From SVQP01 sp045594445 (GTDB taxonomy: Bacteria > Bacillota > Clostridia > Oscillospirales > CAG-272): a stretch of 18,170 bases of DNA. The stretch covers positions 1 through 18,170 of the forward strand of contig JAZNYL010000096.1 in assembly GCA_045594445.1 (NCBI GenBank). The letters are read 5' to 3'. The translations under genes and the position numbers were made by a program. Position 1 is the first letter of the stretch. Each line of letters opens with the position of its first letter. Below are positions 1 through 6,874 of this stretch, one piece after another. The notes beneath the pieces are model-generated. The model made no database searches. It saw nothing but the letters and a program-made list of their open reading frames with translations, and was not told the DNA's origin.

Positions 1-30
1 TACGATAACGAAACCCAAAACAAAAACACT

Positions 31-63
31 CGTAGGGGCGAACTGCGTTCGCCAGCGCCTGCC
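31..63. repeat. short palindromic intergenic repeat fragment
   Basis: The segment holds GTAGGGGCGAAC followed closely by GTTCGCC. The arms GGCGAAC (37-43) and GTTCGCC (47-53) form a 7-bp perfect hairpin with a TGC loop. From general familiarity, GTAGGGGCGA...TCGCC palindromes recur between genes in many clostridial genomes, so this is probably one copy or a fragment of such a family. Only one copy is visible here, so the repeat status is inferred. Confidence 0.4.
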
Positions 64-86
64 ACAACTATTTAAAACAAACAATT

Positions 87-115
87 AAGGACTGCATCCG
101 TGTGATACAGTCCTT
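87..115 (-). terminator. probable terminator of the HIT-glycosidase operon
   Basis: The arms AAGGACTG (87-94) and CAGTCCTT (108-115) form an 8-bp perfect stem. Read on the minus strand it is followed by AATTGTTTGTTTT, a T-rich tail downstream of the glycoside hydrolase stop codon at 172. On the plus strand it is followed by GTTTTG, so it may work weakly in both directions. Confidence 0.6.
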
Positions 116-142
116 GTTTTGCGCGGATTTCACCGCTAATTC

Positions 143-169
143 CGCAGCCCCAACGGGCTGCGCTTTTTT
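143..169 (+). terminator. intrinsic terminator reading rightward
   Basis: An 8-bp GC-rich stem (CGCAGCCC at 143-150 with GGGCTGCG at 155-162, loop CAAC) is followed by CTTTTTT. This is a textbook rho-independent terminator for the plus strand. No plus-strand gene ends in the visible sequence before it, so it probably serves a gene left of the window. It sits only a few bases from the minus-strand glycosidase stop, which fits a convergent gene junction. Confidence 0.75.
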
Positions 170-171
170 GT

Positions 172-2724
172 TTAGTATTCAAGTAACTTGACAGGGCCGA
201 GCAAGCCGGACGGAGGAATGGGCAGGCAATGCGAGAATTGATCTCTTGATTTGCCAACCAAGGTGTTTGCCACCTCAACCGTCACGGTATTCTCGCCCTC
301 AACAAGCAACGCCCCGATCGGCACGGCATAGGGTGCCGTGATGCGGATACCTGCATATTTGCCGTTGACGAAAACTCGGGCGGTGTGTCCGACGCGGCCG
401 AGATCCAGCACGGTATTCTCTGCCACCTTTTCTGATTTCAGGGTAAAGGTATAGCGCGCAATGCCCGAGAAGGAGGGCTTTTCACCTGCAGAGGTCAGGC
501 TGACAAGGCGATCGGTGGTTTTATAGTCGTAGAAAGCACTCAGATCGTCAGAATCTGCCAGCTCAATTTTATATTCGGGCGTCAGAATAACCTGGGCTTT
601 GGGCGCTGTGGGCAGCTTTTCTCCCACAACCTCGCCGCCAAATACCAGAATCTCGGATTGCCCCGGCAACAGCTCTACCGTGATCTTACCGTCCTCGGTC
701 TTATCTGCATAAACAGCGTCCTCAATCATGCGCAGTCTTGCAAACGCACCCTGCACGGGCAGCGTGATCGTGGCACGCGCGGTCTTGACGCTGTCCTCGT
801 TAAAGAGCATAAAGACGTCGCATCCGTCTCTTGTGACGTGGTAGTGACGCAGCAGGGGGCAATCGCCCTCTACTCGGATATCGGCAAGTCCCAGCTCACA
901 AATGCGTGCAGGCAGCTGCTCCTTGGTTACCTGCTCTCCGCAAACGCCTTCAGCCTTGCCGCCGCAATGCAGCACGGGAACGCCTGCCTTGGCAAGACGG
1001 TTGACGCACTTGCGCAAGCTCTCGGGGATCTTCTTTGCGTAAGGAACGACCAGAGCACCGTAAGCCTCTCCGTTTACAAGCAATTTGCCGTTTGCAATCT
1101 CTGCCTTTTCCAGCATTTCAAGGCAGACGATGTCGTAGCACAAATGCGCGTCCAGAAGTGCCTGCGCGGGCACCTGGGTAAAGGTGTACTCGCCCTTTTG
1201 GTTCATCCATTCACCCTCGGCGTGGTACAGCACGGCACAAGAGGTCACGTGCTCGCCGCCATAGAGCAGGTGTGCAGCCTTGTTTGTATAATGCATCAGA
1301 TGGGTAAAGCCGTCAAACTGCGGATCGTGCCCCTCTGCGCCAAAGTGCGGCGGACAATCCGGATCGGGATAATCGGGCGAGAATGCGTGCGGGATAAAAT
1401 GATTGATGCCGCGAACCAGCAAAAAGTCGATCAGCCATTTCATCATGGTGCAGCCCTCGGCCCAGCCGTACGCACCAAACACCTCGCACATGGCTCTTCC
1501 CTTCATTTGCGGATACTGGTGCGCAAGCGATGCGCCCAGCTGTCCGAGCACGTAGTGATAGAATCCGGGATCGGTCAAGCCCGAGCTCAGGCTTGCATTA
1601 TGGATGTGATGCGCCATACCGGGCAGCACCTGGTGCAGCACGATATCAATGCCTGCCATATCCTGCCCTTCCAGGGCGCGGAAATAGTGCCCCGCACCAA
1701 CCGAAGGACGCGCGTGACAGTTATAGTCCTCTATGATATGACCGATATACATCACGTCTCTCTCGCGGCACCAATTTCCGATCATATAACCGAAATTGTC
1801 GCGATACAGCGCAGTAATGGCGTTCATGTAGGCAAGGCGCGTGGTGGGCGCATGCTCGCTCCAGAACCACAGCTCTGCCATATAAGGCAGAGCGCTCTCG
1901 CCCATTTCAAGGCTCATCATCTCAATAACGCGGGGATTGTACGGCAGCGCCATACCCACCGTGCCCACGGGACGCTCGTGTCCGCAGGGGTCCACGGGGT
2001 GACGGGTGGCCATGCTGTTGCCAAACGAGGGCTCATCCGAGAAAAAGCCAACCAGCGTATTGCCGAAATAGTGCTTATAGTGCTCGTAATGCGGCTCGTA
2101 AACCGCCTCAAGCAGCACGCGGCAGGATTCCTCGGATACCATATCAATATAGTTTCCGCGGTTGCCTCTGCGCGTGTTGGTGTAAATATAAACGCGCCAA
2201 AATCCCTCGGGTACGTCAAAATATGCGTATCCCTCGGTCAGCGTGGGAGTCAGATCAATATATCCGCCCGTGGTCTGCTCACCCTCGTCAGTTCGTCTGA
2301 AGGCGTACACGCCCAGAATCTCGTCGTCCTCCCAGGTCTTACTGACAAGGAACGCGGTCTCGGGTGCAGGGCCCATCACGTCAATATGCTCCTCAATGAT
2401 CTCGCGTTGGCGCAGATGCGGGTATTTGGCCTCAATCAGGCCGTTGGCGTATCCCGTGGGATATCTTTTGTCGTCAAACACCCAGACCTTCATGCCGCGC
2501 TTTTCGCACTCGGCCAGAATGACGTCCATATCCGCCCACCATTCGGGGCCGCAAAAATCGGGATGCGGACGGGATTCCACGCAAAGCGCGCGGCAGCCGC
2601 TCTCGTAAATGCGCTTGATCTGTGCCGGGATGCGATCACGGTGCGTGCCGTGCTGCCAATAAAAAGGCAGCAGATAATTCGCCTCGTTCCCTGCCAGCAC
2701 CTCGGCAAATCTTGTATCCTTCAT
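172..2724 (-). CDS. cytoplasmic glycoside hydrolase, GH106 (alpha-L-rhamnosidase)-like
   Basis: Predicted 850-aa intracellular glycosidase; there is no signal peptide. The N-terminal part looks like the TIM barrel of GH106-like enzymes: a WWADMDVILAECEKRG helix (about 62-77) followed by KVWVFDDKRYPTGYANG (79-95), FFSDEPSFGN (227-236, a typical acidic SDEP strand end) and AMCEVFGAYGW (411-421). Asp230/Glu231 and Glu414 are candidate catalytic or ligand acids. The C-terminus (about 745-850) resembles a GH2-type galactose-binding jelly roll: DLGRVGHTARVFVNGKYAG, then GENTVTVEVANTLVG and a terminal GLLGPVKLLEY. I chose the start at 2724 because GGGGTGA lies just upstream; an in-frame ATG at 2763 would overlap the HIT gene. 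The start is 4 nt after the HIT stop, so the two are probably co-transcribed and coupled. The substrate is unknown; rhamnosides of dietary or plant glycans are one guess. Confidence 0.75.
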   Translation of the reverse strand: MKDTRFAEVLAGNEANYLLPFYWQHGTHRDRIPAQIKRIYESGCRALCVESRPHPDFCGPEWWADMDVILAECEKRGMKVWVFDDKRYPTGYANGLIEAKYPHLRQREIIEEHIDVMGPAPETAFLVSKTWEDDEILGVYAFRRTDEGEQTTGGYIDLTPTLTEGYAYFDVPEGFWRVYIYTNTRRGNRGNYIDMVSEESCRVLLEAVYEPHYEHYKHYFGNTLVGFFSDEPSFGNSMATRHPVDPCGHERPVGTVGMALPYNPRVIEMMSLEMGESALPYMAELWFWSEHAPTTRLAYMNAITALYRDNFGYMIGNWCRERDVMYIGHIIEDYNCHARPSVGAGHYFRALEGQDMAGIDIVLHQVLPGMAHHIHNASLSSGLTDPGFYHYVLGQLGASLAHQYPQMKGRAMCEVFGAYGWAEGCTMMKWLIDFLLVRGINHFIPHAFSPDYPDPDCPPHFGAEGHDPQFDGFTHLMHYTNKAAHLLYGGEHVTSCAVLYHAEGEWMNQKGEYTFTQVPAQALLDAHLCYDIVCLEMLEKAEIANGKLLVNGEAYGALVVPYAKKIPESLRKCVNRLAKAGVPVLHCGGKAEGVCGEQVTKEQLPARICELGLADIRVEGDCPLLRHYHVTRDGCDVFMLFNEDSVKTARATITLPVQGAFARLRMIEDAVYADKTEDGKITVELLPGQSEILVFGGEVVGEKLPTAPKAQVILTPEYKIELADSDDLSAFYDYKTTDRLVSLTSAGEKPSFSGIARYTFTLKSEKVAENTVLDLGRVGHTARVFVNGKYAGIRITAPYAVPIGALLVEGENTVTVEVANTLVGKSRDQFSHCLPIPPSGLLGPVKLLEY

Positions 2725-2728
2725 TGGC

Positions 2729-3067
2729 TCACCCCAGAGTTTCGGGCAGCTTTTTGCCGCCAAGCAGGTGGAAATGCAAGTGCTTTACGCTCTGGCAGCC
2801 ATCCTCACCGCAGTTGGTGATGACGCGGTAGCCGTTTTCAAGGCCGCAAGCCTTGGCAACGGCAGGGATCGCCTCAAAGATCTTGGCAACGTATATGCTG
2901 TTCTCTGCCGTAACCGCGTCCGCGCTATCAAGATGCTGCTTGGGAATCAGCAGCACGTGCACGGGTGCCATGGGTGCGATATCGTGAAAGGCGTAGACGT
3001 ATTCGTCCTCATACACCTTTTTGGAAGGGATCTCTCCCTCAATGATTCTGCAAAACAAGCAAGCCAT
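2729..3067 (-). CDS. hinT: HIT-family purine nucleoside phosphoramidase (HinT type)
   Basis: This 112-aa protein is the full length of a HinT-type HIT protein. Family members hydrolyse AMP-lysine and other nucleoside 5'-phosphoramidates in the cytosol. The HIT signature is clear near the C-terminus: His96-Leu-His98-Phe-His100-Leu-Leu, with His98 expected to be the nucleotidylated histidine. Cys3 and Cys6 (MACLFC) with His45 and His96 fit the zinc site found in many bacterial members. AAAGGAG lies 8 nt upstream of the ATG, and a consensus sigma-A promoter at 3105-3133 drives it. It is the first gene of a two-gene operon with the downstream glycosidase; its TGA lies inside the glycosidase ribosome binding site. 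HinT genes turn up beside many unrelated genes, so the pairing is not strong evidence of shared function. Confidence 0.93.
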   Translation of the reverse strand: MACLFCRIIEGEIPSKKVYEDEYVYAFHDIAPMAPVHVLLIPKQHLDSADAVTAENSIYVAKIFEAIPAVAKACGLENGYRVITNCGEDGCQSVKHLHFHLLGGKKLPETLG

Positions 3068-3077
3068 AATAAACTCC

Positions 3078-3106
3078 TTTACAAAAGCATAAGATTATGA
3101 TATAAT
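3078..3106 (+). promoter_or_regulatory. sigma-A promoter for the FkbM methyltransferase gene
   Basis: The -35 box TTTACA (3078-3083) and the -10 box TATAAT (3101-3106) are separated by exactly 17 nt. Transcription would start near 3113, giving a leader of about 39 nt before the ATG at 3152. It interleaves with the opposite-strand HIT promoter. Confidence 0.65.
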
Positions 3107-3133
3107 TGTAGCATAATCAAGCTTATTTGTCAA
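3105..3133 (-). promoter_or_regulatory. sigma-A promoter for the HIT-glycosidase operon
   Basis: On the minus strand, TTGACA (3133-3128) and TACAAT (3110-3105) are spaced by exactly 17 nt. The predicted start is near 3098, about 30 nt before the HIT ATG. Its -10 box shares two base pairs with the -10 box of the rightward promoter. Confidence 0.8.
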
Positions 3134-3151
3134 CAAAAGAAAGGACATCTC

Positions 3152-4261
3152 ATGCCATATTCCGCATATCCCGATCTGTGGGAATACTTGAAAAATACAT
3201 CCAAGCACGTGGTCATGTACGGCATGGGCAACGGTGCGGATAAAATCTTAGCCGTAGCTGATGCCAAGGGCATCGTCATAGAGGACTTTTTTGCAAGCGA
3301 CGGCTTTGTGCGCGGGCACTCGTTCCACTCAAAGCGCGTGCTCTCCTATAGCGAAGCCAAGCAAAAATACGGCGCAGACAACATGATCGTTCTGCTCTCG
3401 TTTGCGTCGTCCTTACCAGACGTGATGGAAAACATCCTGCGCATCGCGGGCGAATGCGAGCTTTACGCGCCCGACGTCCCCGTGTTTGGCGACAACCTCT
3501 TTGACACGGACTTTTACATATCGCACAAGCAGCAATTTGACGCGGCGCGCGCGCTGCTTGCCGACCGGGAATCGGTGCGGATTTTTGACTGCATCATTTC
3601 CTATAAGCTGACGGGAGATTTGAAATATCTGCTGGACGCCGAGAGCGATCCCGACGAATCGTTTACCGAAATACTTCCCTCTCACACATTCAAAACCGTG
3701 GTGGATCTGGGTGCTTACAACGGCGATTCGGCTCGCGCGCTTGCGCCCTATGCAAAAAATATGCAAACGATTTACACGCTTGAGCCGGATGCACGCAACT
3801 ATCGCAAGCTTTGCGCATATGCTCAAGAGGAGACGCGATTCAAGGTCATCCCCCTGCAGTATGCCGCGTGGGATACGGACACCGTGCTTTACTTCGACGC
3901 CTCGGGCAACCGCAACGCAGGTGCTGCACAGAATACTTCAAGCGTGCTGCTGCCTCGTACAGGCAAAATCAAAGAGATCGAGGCAAGATCAGTGGACAAA
4001 ATTCTGGCAGGTGCCCCTTGCGACTATATCAAATTCGACGTGGAAGGCTCGGAGCAAAAGGCGCTGCTCGGCTGCCGCGATACCATTGCCGCGCACGCTC
4101 CCGCACTGCTGGTTTCCTGCTACCATCGCAGCGAGGACCTCTACGCGCTTCCGCAGCTTGTGCACGAGCTCAACCCCGATTATCGGCTATTTTTGCGCAG
4201 ATTTCGCTATTTTCCGGCATGGGATATCAATTTGTACGCAATTCGGACAAACAAAACGTGA
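3152..4261 (+). CDS. FkbM-family SAM-dependent methyltransferase
   Basis: A 369-aa two-part protein. Residues about 180-369 form an FkbM-type methyltransferase: motif I VVDLGAYNGDSA (183-194) for SAM binding, the acidic strand YTLEPDARNYRKL (208-220), and the FkbM hallmark YIKFDVEGSEQKAL (292-305). FkbM-like enzymes usually O-methylate sugars or other small molecules. Residues about 18-100 look like a separate Rossmann-type domain (VVMYGMGNGADKIL at 20-33, then IEDFFASD), as seen at the front of several methyltransferases from glycan clusters. AAAGGA lies 6 nt before the start. No glycosyltransferases are adjacent, so the substrate cannot be deduced. The gene is probably monocistronic; the next gene has its own strong promoter directly after the stop, and I see no terminator between them. 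Confidence 0.85.
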   Translation: MPYSAYPDLWEYLKNTSKHVVMYGMGNGADKILAVADAKGIVIEDFFASDGFVRGHSFHSKRVLSYSEAKQKYGADNMIVLLSFASSLPDVMENILRIAGECELYAPDVPVFGDNLFDTDFYISHKQQFDAARALLADRESVRIFDCIISYKLTGDLKYLLDAESDPDESFTEILPSHTFKTVVDLGAYNGDSARALAPYAKNMQTIYTLEPDARNYRKLCAYAQEETRFKVIPLQYAAWDTDTVLYFDASGNRNAGAAQNTSSVLLPRTGKIKEIEARSVDKILAGAPCDYIKFDVEGSEQKALLGCRDTIAAHAPALLVSCYHRSEDLYALPQLVHELNPDYRLFLRRFRYFPAWDINLYAIRTNKT

Positions 4262-4279
4262 CAAATATCTCATATATGC

Positions 4280-4308
4280 TTGACAAATCGCAAAAATTAG
4301 TTTATAAT
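4280..4308 (+). promoter_or_regulatory. perfect-consensus sigma-A promoter
   Basis: TTGACA (4280-4285) and TATAAT (4303-4308) have a 17-nt spacer, so both hexamers and the spacing match the consensus. The start would lie near 4315, with a leader of about 40 nt carrying GGAGG (4342-4346) before the ATG at 4356. High expression of the small membrane protein is expected. Confidence 0.88.
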
Positions 4309-4355
4309 TGAACAACCGACGTAACAGTCAAAGTAAAAATTGGAGGCAATTTATT

Positions 4356-4721
4356 ATGCAACTCAATGGTTTTGATGAATTTATTCTGAAGATTCCGAAT
4401 ACTGCAACCAACGTATTCACCGATCAGGACAAGGAAGCTCGCGGTGCATGGACCATCGTTCTGTCCATCCTCAGCTACTTCTTCCCTCTGATCAGCTTCA
4501 TCATCGCGCTGATCCTGCGCAACAAGGACAAGGATTCCGCACTGTTGAGCTACCTGGCTAACCAGGCTATCTGGATGTTCATCCTGAGCTTCATCGGCAT
4601 CATCCCCGTTCTTGGCCAGATCGCTTTCGTATTCCTGGGCGTTATCGTGATCTACGGTAACATTGCAGGCAAGTTCTTCGATCTGCCCCTGGTTGGCGGT
4701 CTTAAGATCATCAAGTATTGA
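4356..4721 (+). CDS. small DUF4870/Tic20-like membrane protein
   Basis: A 121-aa protein with a short soluble N-terminus (about 1-30) and roughly three hydrophobic helices (about 33-55, 63-83, 84-105). The pattern HhxYhxNQAxWhFxLShIGIIPVLGQI followed by FFDLPLVGGLKIIK resembles the DUF4870/Tic20-like family, where a conserved asparagine-glutamine pair and a C-terminal P-L-V/I-G motif occur. The molecular function of bacterial members is not established. I moved the start 16 codons downstream of the longest frame because GGAGG is spaced 9 nt from this ATG and because the longer frame would begin inside the -10 box. The consensus promoter and frequent use of CTG/ATC/AAG codons suggest strong expression. 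Confidence 0.75.
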   Translation: MQLNGFDEFILKIPNTATNVFTDQDKEARGAWTIVLSILSYFFPLISFIIALILRNKDKDSALLSYLANQAIWMFILSFIGIIPVLGQIAFVFLGVIVIYGNIAGKFFDLPLVGGLKIIKY

Positions 4722-4788
4722 TCAGTCGCAAACAGAAAAAACGCTCGTGCTTTCTCTGCTGTTCTTAACGGAGAAAACACAGCAACAA

Positions 4789-4829
4789 AAAATTCCCACA
4801 GACCGAAGCTTACGGTTTGTGGGAATTTT
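4789..4829. terminator. bidirectional intrinsic terminator
   Basis: AAAATTCCCACAGACCG (4789-4805) pairs with CGGTTTGTGGGAATTTT (4813-4829) with one mismatch and a 7-nt loop. Read leftward the stem runs into TTTTTTGTTG, a good U-tract for the long minus-strand operon. Read rightward the U residues are in the stem end (AATTTTATTTAT), serving the DUF4870 gene. Confidence 0.8.
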
Positions 4830-4860
4830 ATTTATATAGGCAGAAGAAGGAGCGAAGGCA

Positions 4861-4914
4861 GGCTCCCTCCGGGAGGGAGCTGGCGCCGAAGGCGACTGAG
4901 GGAGAGCGCGTGAC
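4861..4914 (+). repeat. structured intergenic repeat, copy A
   Basis: Two hairpins lie in a row: GCTCCCT/AGGGAGC (4862-4868 with 4874-4880) and CGCC-GAA-GGCG (4884-4894). A tail GAGGGAG...GCGTGAC ends at 4914. Copy B has the same order in reverse orientation. From general familiarity this CTCCCTC...GAGGGAG type is a very common palindromic repeat in gut Clostridia; its function is unknown. Confidence 0.7.
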
Positions 4915-4937
4915 AATGAAGTTATGCTGAACCTAAA

Positions 4938-4992
4938 GTCACGCAGGCTCCTTCCACCACTTCGTGGTCCCCCTCCCTCTCGGAGGGAGGCT
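4938..4992 (-). repeat. structured intergenic repeat, copy B (inverted)
   Basis: Read on the minus strand this begins GCCTCCCTCCGAGAGGGAGG (4991-4972), continues with ACCAC-GAA-GTGGT (4968-4956) and ends in TGCGTGAC (4945-4938). It aligns along its whole length with copy A. The GAA loop is kept while both sides of the second stem have changed together. Confidence 0.7.
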
Positions 4993-5024
4993 ATAGAGCG
5001 TCATCTGCATTTATCGCCAGTTTC

Positions 5025-5057
5025 GCATTTGAATAACAAATGCTTCGGGCTAAGCCC
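5025..5057. other. pair of small hairpins downstream of the esterase gene
   Basis: GCATTTG-AATAA-CAAATGC (5025-5043) is followed by GGGCT-A-AGCCC (5047-5057). Neither has a U-tract, so they are poor terminator candidates. They may belong to the surrounding repeat segment. Confidence 0.4.
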
Positions 5058-5119
5058 ATACCCCTATTTCAAATTCTCCGATAAGAACATCACACATTGA
5101 CACGAGCGTTTTTTCTTTT

Positions 5120-6853
5120 TTATTCCGTAGGAGCTGCAAAGAACGCACCTGCGGGATTGCCGTAGCTGTTGCAGAGGTTGATCTGCTCGCCGTAGAAGTT
5201 GTTGGCAACGCCGTTATAAACCACGCCGTTCTTCATGCTTGCCGAGCAGGTCACGGTAATCTGATTGGGAGCCGTGATCTCGGCAGAGGTGGTAGCACCC
5301 TTTTTGTTGTTGACCGTGTACGACGTTCTCATAAAGGTAAAGCCGTTGACAGTCGTGCCGCCGTCCGAGGTCGTCAGTCCCTCGCCTACGTTGGTAAAGG
5401 TCAATACAGCCGTTTTGTAATCATCCGAGAATTCCACGAATTCCAAAATGGGGCCGGTTGCGCTCTCCAAGCTGCCCGCGTCACCGCGCACGGCTGCCGC
5501 CAGCTTTGCAAGGCGCTGGCCTTGGCCAAACTTGCAGTCAGGATGCAGGCTGTTGAAATAGGTATCGTCTGCCCACAGATCGGACGAGACGGACAGATAG
5601 GTGTTGGACAGCGTTTGCGGAATTGCACCGATCACGCAGCGGATCAAGCCCAGATCCATATAGTGCCAATCTCCCTTATGGTCGGGATGCTTTTCATAAA
5701 TGGTGGGAAATTCTACCAGATATACCGCAAAATCGGGGTTGGTGACGTTATGCGTGGAGCGCATATAAGTCATAAACGCAGAGAAGCGTTCAATGAATTC
5801 CGATGCGTGTGCGCGCTGGAAGTCGCTCTCGCCCTGATACCAGACAAGGCCTGCCATGGCGTACTTTTCAAAGGGATACATGTAATGGTTATACATATAT
5901 CTTGCCCAGATCGCATTGACGCCCTCGGGCACGTAAATACCCTGCTTTTCGTTCCAGCGGTCGGACTTTGTGGCGTCAGCCACCTCGTTGGGTAAAAATG
6001 CACCCAAGGGCTGGCCGTTGCCATCGATTTCAATGACGCCCACGGGCACCTTACCCTCGGTCATCTGCACGAAATTCCATGCAAAGCAATAGCCGATCGC
6101 GGTAAAGCGGTTGACGCTGGTTGAGTTGGGCTTTTCCCAGGTGCGGTTATGCACCACGTCGGGGCAAACCTCGGTCGTGCCTCTTGCGGGATAGCCGTGC
6201 GCCTCATTTTCGTTGAGCGTGTTGTAGTGCAGACGGATGGGCAGAGATTCGTCGATCATGTTTGCACCGTAGTTCTCTCTGTCGGTGCTGGACGCAGAGA
6301 GATAGTTACCAAAGGAATACGCCACGTTGGACTGACCGATGACCATATAAACGTCACCCACCAGCACGTCGTTGAATACGACCTCCTTGGAATCGGTGTA
6401 AATTCTCATGGCGTTGCCAAGCTCGGCAGAAGCAGACAGCTTTGCACCAAATTGAATGGTCCATTCGCCGTTTTCAATCAAGGCTTCGGCAAACATGCCC
6501 ATGAATTCGCCCGAGACCTTTTTGCCGTTTTCGGATTCGGGTGCCCAGCCCCAAACGCGCAGCTTTTCACCGCGCTGCACCACCATATCCGAGGTAAACA
6601 CCTTGGAAACGGTAAAGTCGGCAGCGTAAGCTGCATCCAGCATCTCGCCGATCATGATATCGGGCTCTTCGGTTGTCACTTCCTCGGTTGTCTCAGGCTC
6701 GGTTTCGGTCTGCTCACCTTGGGTAGCGTCCTCGGCCGGCTCGGTCGTGCTCTGCTCGCCGGATTCTTCAGCGTTGCCGTCATTACAAGCAACTGCGCTG
6801 ACCAGCATCACGCCGCAAAGCAGAAAAAGAATGGTTCTGAGAATGGTTTTCAT
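5120..6853 (-). CDS. lipoprotein with sialate O-acetylesterase (SASA/SGNH-like) domain
   Basis: A 577-aa surface lipoprotein. The signal peptide (MKTILRTILFLLCGVMLVSA...) ends in the lipobox AVAC, with Cys23 as the lipid anchor. Residues about 24-65 are a Glu/Thr-rich spacer that would hold the enzyme off the membrane. The catalytic part matches sialate-O-acetylesterase-type carbohydrate esterases: FTSDMVVQRGEKLRVWGWAP (86-105), the nucleophile block GQSN (Ser175), WYQGES (338-343), and Asp425 with LHP (His437) as the likely rest of the triad. The family removes acetyl groups from sialic acids or from plant polysaccharides; which applies here is not visible. The C-terminal ~110 residues form a beta-rich tail. 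The start at 6853 follows AAAGGA by 7 nt and places the signal peptide correctly; an ATG five codons upstream lacks this spacing. It lies 21 nt after the cysteine desulfurase gene and is probably the last gene of the operon. Confidence 0.85.
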   Translation of the reverse strand: MKTILRTILFLLCGVMLVSAVACNDGNAEESGEQSTTEPAEDATQGEQTETEPETTEEVTTEEPDIMIGEMLDAAYAADFTVSKVFTSDMVVQRGEKLRVWGWAPESENGKKVSGEFMGMFAEALIENGEWTIQFGAKLSASAELGNAMRIYTDSKEVVFNDVLVGDVYMVIGQSNVAYSFGNYLSASSTDRENYGANMIDESLPIRLHYNTLNENEAHGYPARGTTEVCPDVVHNRTWEKPNSTSVNRFTAIGYCFAWNFVQMTEGKVPVGVIEIDGNGQPLGAFLPNEVADATKSDRWNEKQGIYVPEGVNAIWARYMYNHYMYPFEKYAMAGLVWYQGESDFQRAHASEFIERFSAFMTYMRSTHNVTNPDFAVYLVEFPTIYEKHPDHKGDWHYMDLGLIRCVIGAIPQTLSNTYLSVSSDLWADDTYFNSLHPDCKFGQGQRLAKLAAAVRGDAGSLESATGPILEFVEFSDDYKTAVLTFTNVGEGLTTSDGGTTVNGFTFMRTSYTVNNKKGATTSAEITAPNQITVTCSASMKNGVVYNGVANNFYGEQINLCNSYGNPAGAFFAAPTE

Positions 6854-6874
6854 AGCAATTCCTTTCATATATGT

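Larger units (their letters stand above)
4734..5116. repeat. 383-bp segment bounded by imperfect ~42-bp inverted repeats
   Basis: The left end AGAAAAAACGCTCGTG (4734-4749) is exactly complementary to CACGAGCGTTTTTTCT (5101-5116). After a diverged spacer of 10 or 11 nt, TGTTCTTAACGGAGAA (4760-4775) matches the reverse complement of 5074-5089 at 15 of 16 positions. The arms therefore cover 4734-4775 and 5074-5116. They enclose a bidirectional terminator (4789-4829), two structured repeats facing each other (4861-4914 and 4938-4992) and two small hairpins at 5025-5057. No open reading frame of note and no clear target-site duplication are seen. This accounts for the 398-bp gene-free stretch between the convergent genes ending at 4721 and 5120. 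It could be a MITE-like element or an old terminator opened by insertions. Confidence 0.6.

Noticed and set aside
658..2820. A 720-codon plus-strand open frame opposite the glycosidase
   Set aside because: It is a long shadow frame caused by codon bias. It shows no recognisable domain and no ribosome binding site, while the minus-strand frame has clear glycosidase motifs.
4722..4916. A 64-codon minus-strand frame in the intergenic repeat region
   Set aside because: It runs through the terminator and the palindromic repeat, with a low-complexity product and no start signal.
4861..4992. Possible CRISPR repeats
   Set aside because: There are only two copies, in opposite orientation and with a single 23-nt gap, each folding into two hairpins. 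This does not fit a direct-repeat array.
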